Translations under genes and position numbers: made by a program
The notes under the pieces: model-generated
Seen by the model: only the letters and a program-made list of their open reading frames with translations
What the model was told of the DNA's origin: nothing
Databases searched by the model: none
Source: Turritopsis dohrnii
Taxonomy: Eukaryota > Cnidaria > Hydrozoa > Anthoathecata > Oceaniidae
Length of the DNA stretch: 64,000 nt
Reading direction: 5' to 3'
Assembly: GCA_027922465.2 (NCBI GenBank)
Contig: BQMF02000161.1
Span: 558,001-622,000, forward strand
Part shown: one piece after another, positions 11,298 to 23,200 of the stretch
How positions within the stretch are numbered: position 1 is the first letter of the stretch
Layout of the letters: every line of letters starts with the position of its first letter

Positions 11298-14200
11298 TCA
11301 AGGTTTTTGTGTTTGGGACTTGGCCATCATGCGAGTTCTCAATTCCTCCATCGCCTTCCCTTTAAGTTCATCAAGTTCACCCACCAAATCAAATATAATT
11401 GACGTGGATAATGACGATAAATTTATTTGACTAAGAACAGATTTTAAATCCGGCTCAGAGACGCTGTTGTCAGTATGTGTTTCTGAAATACACGTCAGGG
11501 TGTCGTCACCCGTCACAATTTTATCGTCTTTCTGTTTATTGCATTCAGGAGGGACTGGATCGACATTATCAAGTTCTTCTTCCACGGAACGTAAACTAAC
11601 CACTTCTTCTTCCGATTTGTCGGAAATTGTAAAACTTTCTTCCAGAACTTTATCGTCGTCATTGCTGTCGATGTTGTCGGGAAACAATGACGTTGGCTTG
11701 ACGGACTCATTATGTCGTGAAGGAGTTGCCAATAAGGCAGCCTCTTTAGCGAGCGTGTCGTCTTTTGGCGGCGTCGTTGTATCTGCAAGTTGAATGAATA
11801 AAATCAGTTCTTAAAAATAGGTAATACTTAACTTGATCATACAGTTTTTGTTAGTATGAAAACGTTTTTCACAACGAAAATAATCGAGACGAACCAACTT
11901 ACCCATCAATAACTTATCTGTCGGCTGACCAATCACCAGTGGGGATTTGGGGAGAGGTCTTTCGCGACTCATTTGTGCTGAAAAAGTTGATAATGCATTG
12001 CGAACTGTTTTGAGTTTTGGTGAACGAATCGGTAAATTCTCGATTTGCTGCTCCGATAAAGACGATAGGTCGCCGATTGTGCGAATGTTTTGAGCACGTA
12101 CTACGTGACTTATTCCACGAGAAAATGTTAACGACGGTAGAATCTTTTCGATTGGTGCACTGCACGTGATCAAGTCTGGGTAGACGGGTATTTTCGAGTC
12201 CACTAGCCGCGATTCTTTTATCTAAAAACAATTTCACAAGTGTAAGTTGCAATATTGACACTTCAGAGACTATATCCAAGGGACAGTACATCAACAGTTA
12301 CATGAATACAGGATGGGACAGTGCTTCAACAGTTACATGAATACAGGATGGGACAGTGCTTCAACAGTTACATGAATACAGGATGGGACAGTGCTTCAAC
12401 AAACCTTTTTCTTAACAACAGTAAACTTTTTAGTTAATTCTTCCGTTTGTTGGATTGGGTAAGCGAGATCATCAATATCTTCTTTACACACCAACATTCC
12501 ATCAGGCAACTGAAACGACACTCTTCGCGACTAAGCAAGACAAAAAAAAAGATTGCGTTGGAGAGTGAAGACGAGCAGTGACAACATAGAAAAAACCAAC
12601 GGAAGCCGAAATACCTTATTAGTTGGGGATGGCGAATCTAAGCCACCATTTAACCTTTTCTTCAAAATACCATTGGCTGGAGAAGGGGGTAAGGAACTAG
12701 GTTGCTTTAATTTCTCTGTGATCGGACTATGTGCCAAAGAGATGAAGGAAGACGCGCTGTGAACAAACGTTACTGTTGGACCTGGTGCAGAGGTTGGTAT
12801 CGACGACGTAACGGATTCCGTCAGAGTGTTATCTGACGACGAGGACGTGTCATGTAAGAAGTGTTTTTGTTTGATGACGTCATGGAGAGATGGCGGGTTA
12901 TCAGACCGTTGTTGATCAGAGTTCGAATTCACGACATTCAGTTTTTCCGTCGACTTAAGACTTAAGCATGTGTGCTGGTCAGAAGATTCGTCGCCAATTT
13001 TGCTGTTGACGTAATTATCATGAACCAAATCCTTTTCAGATGAAATATGGTCTTCGTTTTTTATGACGGGTGTTTCAATATGACTGAAACTCTCTTTCTT
13101 GATATCCAAGGTCAACTCACCCATGCTCTGGCTCCTTTCCTTTTTCTTTTGATCTTTTTTGCGAGTGCGGCCAGCAACAGGAGAAGTGCTTTTCGTATTT
13201 TCGTTAAAATCAAATAAGCTTTCCTTTAAGTGTCGGGACGATTGCTTCAGAAAGTCGCCATCAGACTTCCGACGTTTGTTCTGATTTCCGGATGCTAACA
13301 CACGCTTTCGTTTGTTATTATGAACCTTTTCATGTGGTAGTTTCTCTAAAACAATTTTAGCCTCTTTTTGACATTCCCTTTGTGTGGCTACAACGCTAGA
13401 CTGGTCTGAAGGCTCCAATTTGATTTCTGTTAAAACTTTCTTCGACTCGACAATCGTCTCATCCGCCTTATCTTTTGGAACATGATGGTCTTTCTGAACG
13501 CCGATAAATAATTCTGACGGCTTCACGACGCTGTTTTCGTTTTCAGAAACTCCATCAGACATGACGTGTGTATCTGTTAACTTTTCGACAGTAGCCTTTC
13601 TTAACTCTCCTATAAGTGATAAAGCTTCCTTACAAATGGACGTCGACTGTTGGACCGTTTGAGATGACGGCACAAAATCCGGCGACACATTGACGTCATT
13701 GAGTACTTCTGCATGTTTTCCGCTGTTTGCGATATCTAAATCTTCCGTCTCACCGACGATGAATATATCGTCGTGTTCGCCACTGTCACTTTCCTTCGGC
13801 ATCACTTTCAATTTCTCCACGTCGTCATTAGTAACGTCTCCTTTGCAAACAACGTCGTCAGCAAGTATAGACTGGCTTACATCTTGATTGCTAGAGTTCG
13901 TATCAGCCGGAGTGATATCTTGAGTGGTTTGGTCCTGTGAAAGACTACTAAACAATGTCGTGTCTTGTGATTGGTCGAGGTTATTGTACATGACAGGTAG
14001 AACTTTTCGTTCCCTCAATATCTCCTTCTGGTGGTCAGTCAGTAAGCGTTTCTTTTTCGGTGAATTCTTAATTTCTACGAACGTGCATGTCTCCTCTTTC
14101 AAGTTTTTCAGCGGAAGCTTTCGTCTGACCGGTTTATTTGCATTCGAGGCCACGATTTTGTTTCCTGGAGAATTAGACAATTGTTTAGCCGGTGAACGAA

Positions 14201-17200
14201 ACAAAGTAAGCTGTGGTTTCACTTCCCCTTTCACACCGTTCAAGAAACTTCCACGAATTTTGATTGGCGATGCGGACACAGCTGTTTTCGTTTTTAATTT
14301 AGGTGAAGTGCATGATTTGATGACGTCAGGAAATTGAGCTGTTTCGTCTTGAGATTCCAACATTACGTTTAATTTAACATGGGTAGTGTGGCCAGGTAAC
14401 AACGCTGCTACTTTGGACTTGCAGTTTAGCAAGGCATCTTTTATCTCGTTGGAGTAGTCAAGGTTAGGTTTTTTACCGAATGAAGCGTTCCAAAACTTCA
14501 CTGTTCTTGTGATCAAGGATTTCCGCGTACTGTTCAACGCTTCAACGAGGACTGGTTCGAACGTGTTGAGAAATTCTTGCGTGTAAAGAAGTTTCTTGTT
14601 TGTTTCAAGTGCGCTGTAGATTGTTGCAACGAACTTCTCCACGTTCATAAACAGTTTTGGAGTGCACGCAGTTCGATTGGCCAATAATTTTGTAATTGGT
14701 GTAACCAAGACACGAAGTGATTCAAGTAACACCAAATTATTAGCGATGCTTGCATAAAAGTGATCTAACATATTGATCAATTCGGAGAGTGGTTGTTCGG
14801 ATGTCTTTCCATCCTGAAAAAGAGAAAAACGAGTAATCACTCGAAAGAAAAACATTTTCGTGCATCTTAACGTTTGATATTACCGATATTTATGTCCGAT
14901 GGATTTAGATTCATGTCCGACTATTTTAAATTCCTGTCGGACATTTTGTCCGACGACTTAATATTCCTTATAATAAGGCCAGAATTGTTCGCTTCATATT
15001 AAATCGCCTTAAAAATGTGACAGACATTAGCGGTCTCCGATCACGTCGGGGATTCTATCACAAAACGAACTACTTAGAGCTGTTTAAGTCGTTATTATCG
15101 TGTCGGTCTGATACACGGCACAATACGGCTGAAATAGATATGCTTTTAAAGGAGCCGATGCTTTGTTAGCAATTTCCCTTTCAAGACACGCATGCGTGTG
15201 TTGGTTTTCTATGTCGAGCTTAAGGTGTAACAAAACGTGGAACATGACTCGTCTGAAAAGACATTTTATACCAGGTCGAGAAAACATTTTAGTGGATTCG
15301 GCTCAGCACTACAGAGCTCTTCGATGCTTTCACGAGACTTTATATTGTAATAGTATTCCTTAGAGGATTCTGGGTAAATACAGAACAAACAAAATACTGC
15401 TAGAGGTTAAGAAATAACAACAAGAGCCAGATGGCGCAAAACGGTAGCAGCAAAAGTACTTGCCACAAGAATACTTTTAAATTTGAAATTTTACTTAAAG
15501 TTCTTAAACGTTCTGTAAACGTTATTTCTTCAGATATCTTACTGGTGGAAAACAGGCATAAACAATATTATAATGTTTAAAATTACTAACTCGTGTAAAT
15601 AGGGTCTAATCGCAACACACCAGCAATATAATTTATTAGAAGACAAAAGAATTATACATGCATGAGCTGTTTATAACGTACGTTTTTTTTATAAGAGCTT
15701 ATGTAGAAAAAAAAAACGCGTTTCTTCGAAAAAAAAATGTATGTTTTGAATTATAATTTTTTGAAACCGAAAATGAATTCAAATAGATAACTGCCTTTTT
15801 TTAACTCGATTTTTGAAAACCTTGATGTTCAAAGACAGAACAGATAGCTAACAAACATAGAAAGTAATAAGAAAGTCTGATCTGTGCTTTACTGACACGA
15901 AAAACATATCTATTTTCAAGTGCCAAAGTTCATTGATTCAGTACCATAAAAGTAACTAAAAGTCCCAGTTTTATGTAGACCTATTTGATTAATATCCATT
16001 CCTTCATCAATTAAGTGATAAAATATCAAAGAAAACGTATTTTAAATGTATGTGATTGAAAGCCTTCGAAAATTCAAAAGGCTGCGTTCGTTCATTAGAA
16101 TGTATATTGAGTTTTTAGTGGGGACTCGCATACTCTAAATCGTAGGCTAAAAACTGCCGTTTCGGCCGGAGGAGTAGTAGTAGGAGGAGGAGGAGGAGGA
16201 GTAGTAGTAGGAGTCCAAGGGTGTTTTAATACGGTATTCGCTTTCGCTGCTACCGTAATAACGAATGTAAATAAGCAATGAATCACACTCACCTTAATTA
16301 AAACATTTGTGAATCTTACAAATAAAACATGGGCAGTCTGTATAAAACTGCGGAAATTTCCAAGAGGATTAGCTAATTTCTTTGCGACCTTCGAAGGCGT
16401 CAAGGATACCTTGGTAGATTGGGGAAGATCTGTGAAGTCCATGCTCCTAACAACTACATATACCATTTTTAGAAGAAAGGAATATCCTTTTGCACTGTCA
16501 GCAGATACCTATAATAGCAATCACCAGGATGACAAGAGATGAAAACAAAGTAGTTTTACAGACGCCAGCAGGCAAATTTGCTGAAAAGCCACTGCGAAGG
16601 AGTGCATTTCTATAGAAACATACATACTATTTTAATAAAAACGCTCTTCATCGTAGTGACTTTTTGAAAATTTTACCCACTTGGACTTACCATCAACAGC
16701 TCGTTTTTAAAACAGAACAGAAGCTGTTTCATGAATTCTTCTGATGCAATGTTTAATTCGATGCCACTTAAAAGACTCACTGCACGTGAGAAGTTCTGAT
16801 AAGCTTCCGTCCAAACTGCTAGAAGTTCCTTGACGGTACCATCTTGAAGTTTGGTAACGTCAATTGATTTTAGTGGATATAACAATGCTTTCAACATGGT
16901 AGCAAAGCTGTAGTCTAAGGAGTTTCCTTCATTCACGTCATTTGTTTTGCTGATATAACTATTAAGAAGGGATGACAATGTACTCCATAATCTCCAGCGT
17001 ACGTCTTGAATGCATATCTCCCTAATAATGAATAAATCGAACATGAAAATGTTAGAAAAGACTTTTCATCAGATCTGACCTACAAGGAGTTCAATTAATA
17101 AATGAGGCCTGGACGAAAAACGTTCTGTACGAATCCAAGATTTTTCTTACAGGCTGATGGAAGGAACTAAAGGTAGCTTCCTGATGGACATCTCTCTTAC

Positions 17201-20200
17201 AAAACAATTCCCAGACCAGAAATCTCTCTTAAAAAACAATTCCCAGACCAGAAATCTCTCTGGCCGCACTTCAGTCACAAAAATATCAGACCTTCACTGA
17301 CACCTTTGTATTGAAAAAACATCTTGCAGTGTTAGTCCATAGAAAACAGAGATTATTCATAATTTCACTACTTCAAGTAATCAAGATAATTAAAAAAAAA
17401 AAAACATACTTGTGTTTTTCCTCCAACAGAGAAAATACCATGTTGGTGGATTGGAGCTGACCAGAAACGCTTTCGAAAATTGTTCCTAACATTCGCTCGT
17501 ACAAGATAAAAAACCTGAACATGATAAAAGATGTTTATTTACTGCGGAAAAGACATTTAAAAACACAAATGTGACGTGACGAAAACGTTACCTTTCTTGT
17601 TCGTAAGCATCATTTTGCAGCATTCTCCTGTGAAACAACATTCTCAGTATGAAGAACCACACGCAACCACTTCCAACTGCTGACGTTTGCAGTTCAAAAA
17701 ATGACCAGTGCAGAATTTCTTCTGGTGTCAACACAAAAATCTTCTATAAAATCGGAAACACCGTGGTTGAGTAGTAGCGAAAAAAATTTTTTCTTGATGC
17801 GCGAAAATTAATACGCGCGAAAATTAGTACCTTTAAGGTATTAACACAGAAAAATTATGAGGTGCGGATAGTACGCGCACAAGGTGCGGATAGTACACAC
17901 AAAAATAATGAACACATCTTCGAAGAAGAACCATTCAAGGTTTAACTACAAGAGTATCGTGTGATCCAATGAAAGAAAAAAATTTGGACCAATCACATCA
18001 GCTGATAATACACACAAAATTAACTTGTCATTATAGAAATCTTACCAGAGTCAAAGTCAAACTTAAGATTGACCGATCGATCATATCTTCAATAGTTAAT
18101 AAGACTCTTTGCCATACGCTTCTTTTTGCTAGAAGAAAAATTTGTGGACACAACATCAATATGGTGCTTCCAATGATCATAATCCTGTTCGGAATGTAAC
18201 TTAATCGCGACAAACCGACCTACCATCTGCATCTGTAATTTTCCTCAACGAAATTAAAAAGGCAGTCCACAAAGACGAAAGCTTCGCATCTAAAACAGAC
18301 ATAAACCATTACAATTTCGTAATCAAGCTTCAGGCTATTATTTCATGCAAGAAGGTTGGGTACCATTTTTATCAGTGCAACTCTCCGATGCCATTATTAT
18401 ATACGTGAGAATCTTCTCTTTGTGTTCTAATAACTTTGCAACGCTCAACATCGGGCCATAAGAACATTCTAAAAGCCACAAACACAAAATAACACATTCA
18501 GGGAAGTGAATCCATCACGAAAGAGGCAGACAGACAGGTAAAAACCCTTACCAAGTTTGAATCCTTTCCCATTAATTCGATCCTTTTGCTCAGTGAGAAG
18601 TTGTGTCAGCATTTCCATGGCAAGTATTTTTGTTGTGTTACTTGCGATGTAAGGAGATTTTGGTGTACGTGGGATCACTTTCTTTTTGCTTTGGTCAGGA
18701 GTTGTAAGACCAATCTTTTCAGCAGCCATGTTTTTTGGGGCAGAACTCAACGGGGAAAGATAAACATCTAGTAGAGGAATAACAACCTAAAAAACAATGC
18801 TCTACAGATACAATATGGAATTGTGATATAAGAAACATAAAAAAAGAGGAGAAAGCTGGAAATGGTATAACCTTTTCGACATATTCGTTAAGATTTTCTC
18901 CTAATTTACAAACAAGATGCCAGTGTGTTTTAAGCATTTCGTTGGCAACAACTTCATTTCGATGAGAGACCTTCAAAAGAAGAGAACAAATACAAAAAAT
19001 CAATCTGTTTGTTTATGTAATCAGTTTCTTAATTACTGATTAAGCATATCATTCCAATGTATTGAGATGGCTTCACACATAAACTGAGACTGCAAGACTT
19101 AGTCGTAAAGTACAACTTTATTTCATTGAATGAAGGAGTTTATTTCTGAATGAAACAGGGTTGTTTCATGGCTTACTTTGATGGGTGGAAGAAGTACTTT
19201 TTCCATTTTCTTTTGAAATTCATCTATACAGAACAAACATTTGGTTAAAACTAAGTACATTCAAAGTCAAAGACTTCAACAAAAGAATATCAACTGATTT
19301 TACTATCTTACCTGGTCTCATAAAAACAACATCGATTAGCGCTCGCCAAAGATTATTTAGTGCAAGTTTAATTTCAGATTCTTTGGCACCAAATGCCTAG
19401 AATTAAATTAAAATTCTTTTTTGACATTCATCAACAGAAAAAATATGGTTATCAGCACTTGGATAAACATACCTTTTCGGCAATTTTGAGGAGAGGATTC
19501 GTAACTTTCATTCGATCCATTTGAAAAAAACCCTGAATGACATAATCCAACAATGACTCATAATATGTATACCATAAAAATTCATTTCAACAAATTGCAA
19601 ATTGTCAATAAAATGTATATATAAGTACCTCACCAAGAAGACGCAACATGCAAGCCCATAAGTTTAAAACATGTACAGGACATTCCTTTTTATGAAAAAA
19701 GTTTTCCAATGTAGTGCACAAGTTCTAAAGTAAAGAGATTGTTGCAATTTGTGATTATCTATAAAGCATTCATCAAAGTTCAGAAATGAAGTAAATTCTT
19801 TCCACCTTTTCATTGAGTTGTTCCAGCAAGAACTTCTGGATAAAAGTGTGATTCCGATGCAGGAGAAACTCCATACTGACTTCAATCACATCTAAAGCTG
19901 CTCCTCTGTTCTACAAATCAATACACTTAAAATAACAACACGAATTTAGAACAATCAATGCAGCAATGATGAGATCAACTTACTTTTGGGTAAACGGAAA
20001 TGGCCGCCTCAAAAACATGTTTTATCCATAGTTCTTGATTCATTTCCATCGTCTCTGGACATTGTTCACTAAATCTGCATATCAAACAAGTGATATTTGA
20101 CTGATCATGCAGTATTGTTGATTTTTAACACCTTTATCATTAGACTGAAAATTACTCACACTCTGAGAAGGATAAAACCAAAACTCATATAATATTTTCC

Positions 20201-23200
20201 AGAGACATGTTGAAATGTTTTATTCCACAAAACAAGATGAAATTTAAGTTTATATTAAAAGGAAATTCTGCGTACCGTTTCAACATTCTCAAACCCTCGT
20301 TGAGTACTGTCTCTGATGTCATTTTTTCATCAGTGCAAAATTTGTTGAATATGGAAACTGCTTGCTCAACCTTCAATGCATTGAAATAAGAAAAGAATGA
20401 TATGAATGTCCATTGTAACTAAAATTTTAAATGACTCGATCAAATTTTTACTGTATTTTTGATAACTGCAGGTTGGATCTTTTGATGGCTGAGACACCAA
20501 AAACACCGGATGTAGATTGATTTGTCATGATTATTTCGTAAGATGGCAATTAAACCTAAAATATATAAAATTCCACCATATTTCCTGATAATTTCAAAGT
20601 ATTTGTAGGCAGCCTTGAGTAATAGGTGATAAGTGATCATAAACAAGTATAGTTAAAAAACAATGCAGACATTTTTTTCCCAATGAGAGTTTGATATCAG
20701 ATCTCTATTGTTTGACACCAACTCCTGCGATGAAATATTTACGTTATATATGTCTAGAAGCAAAGAAATACTGAGGCCTACATACCATTGAGCATCTCTG
20801 TAAGTATCTCTGGTGCACATGAACTGAAAATTCAAAGCAGAAAATTTAAAAAGGATAAATTCTCTATCGAAAAATTCAATCAGCATTAATTTATCAGAAT
20901 GAATTGTCAGTCATGAAACTGTCAATTATTCAAGATAATTGAGACAACCTTAAGACAGATCAATCAAATTGAATTCAACCGAATTATACCTAATAATGTT
21001 TTCACTAGAAAGACATTGACCCAAAAAAGATAACGCTGCCTCAACCAATGCCTTGCGGTTCCCCAACATGTGTTTCTAGAAGTCCGATAAACATCATTTA
21101 CAATGTGAACTGAACAGTGCAGCCTATACTTTTCAACGTTGCAGTTACCTTGACGACAATGAGCAATTTTCCACTCTCCTTCTTCATTCTTTCTTCCGTT
21201 ACATCTTTATTCTTTTGTCCATGGCTACAAGTTAAAACCATTGCTTACATTTGATGATAATATCGAATCATCTTTGTTCAAACAGGGAAGATACAAAAAT
21301 AAAAGAATCCCAGATTTAATACATTTTACACCAATATCACTTCTTGATGTGAAGAGCATTTCAGTTACTTGATTATGACTCTTTAGGTGTCTAAAGACCT
21401 TGGGTTGTTTTTAAATTACGCTCGAAAATTCCATTGCAGCAAAATTTTATGTTTGCTCTTTAAAGTGATAAAGAAAAAGCTTCCAGTTCAAGATAAGTTG
21501 CCATTTCTACTGCACAGCCACCTGTTGAATATCCTAAGCATAACGACATAACCAAAAACAAATCAACTATTTCAATCTACCATTTTCAATGTATGATTGT
21601 GACTATTTTTTCCATAAATTTTTTCACAAGTTATAAGTTTTAACATCATCATGGTATTCCTCATTCAATTTCAGTTCAAACTTTTGATTAAATGCACCAA
21701 CCCAGGATGTTATTAGGGTTGATAGAACTATCACCAACAGGCTGTGAACAAAGTTCTAAAGCAGTCACAGGCTGCATTTGGGAAGATACTATATGGAGAC
21801 GGTTAAAGATGACAGACACAAAATGTAAACAAGAAAACGAAACCAAAACTGTTTTGCAACTTCTTGCTGAAACAAGTGTTTAAAGACACAGAAACTGTTG
21901 ATAAAGAAGTCGTAGTGTTTTGTCAGTCGATTTTTAGATTCACATTTGCTGCAACAAGCCATATATAATTAACTACATGTAGCTTTAGCTAAAAATGCCC
22001 CCGCGCTCAAGCATTCCAATTTGTACACACAGCAAGCTATACATTGCAAGCCTATACAACGGAAACAAAAACAAACAAAGTCTTGTTACTTTTTGTTATC
22101 TCTTAATCCTATGTCACACTGATGCTAATATACCTTTCAAAAGTGTAAATAAAACCATGGATACGTATTTTTATAATCAAAATAAGATTAAGATTTTTAA
22201 AAGAAATTCTGTAAGAGCCAAAAGAAAAAAAAACCTTTTTCAAAAAAAAAATTAAAGCGAAAAATCCTTAGAAATCTGCGTTTCAAACTTTGATTCGAAA
22301 CAAAACATAGCCAAAGTTTACAAAAAAAAACAAGAAAAAAATATAAAAATGTTTTATTGATCATGATCTTTGGAGGACAGAAAGAAGAAAAACACGAAGA
22401 ACGACAATTTGCAGGCTTTCTTGCATACACAGAAATCCAATTAAAATCTTTAGTCACCCCCCTCAAAAAATTGGTCACTTTTCTTTCTTTCTCCAATTAA
22501 AATCTTTTTAAGGCAAGATCCGCCAAAAATCAGTGCATTGAATAAAATTTATTGAATGAAAGATTTAGAGCTAAAACATATATACAAAAATGGTGGACAA
22601 AATTCCAGATTTGAAGCTGTGCTTTAAAATCCTTGTCGTTCACTTCACAAAAACAACACAAAAGTAATATGAAAAATGTCTAAGCAATTTTAGCATACGA
22701 ACTTCCTAAATAACATAGTATAATATAATAATAAATTAGGAAAATAAACATTCTGTCTCCCACCTACGGTGTCATGCTTTGACATGGAAAAAAAGCAAAG
22801 TCAGCTTATAATTGTATACCACCGTGTAACGTCAACATGAAAGTTGGAAGATGATGATGAACAAAATCGGAAACTGACATTCGCCTATTTCGTGAAACTA
22901 CTATGCCTCCTCACTCGCTTACGCTCGCTGCGGGGGCAATAACGTCTTCAAACGAGATCACTGGATCGCAACCTACGCCGATGAGGGCCACAGCAAACAC
23001 AAGCCTTCATCTCTGTGTTGCATGTAAACGAATTTGCAAAAGCTTATCAGGATTAAAAAACCACCAGAGAACCTGCAAGTCCTTAAAAGCAGATGGCGTT
23101 GCCTGCTTTGATGCACTGGTCATTGCACCAGAAATTGTCAACGAAGATGACTTTAGACGTGAAATACATGAAGCATATAAAAAGATAACAATATGGAGAA

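Noticed and set aside
12553..14337. Several plus-strand ORFs opposite the large RIF1 exon
   Set aside because: Antisense shadows of a confirmed coding exon; Ser/Cys-rich with no family features.
16095..16466. Minus-strand ORF with a Pro/Thr run in RIF1 intron 19
   Set aside because: The low-complexity part comes from a GGA/GTA microsatellite; no domain, and splicing it into RIF1 would break the verified exon phases.
18031..18213. The longer ORF as a complete RIF1 exon
   Set aside because: Only the part 18128-18046, entered at TTCTTCTAG, keeps phase with both neighbours; the longer frame does not.
19629..19640. Donor at 19633 (G|gtgagg) for the RIF1 exon at 19724
   Set aside because: It puts the next exon out of frame; GAG|gtactt at 19629 keeps phase 0 on both sides.
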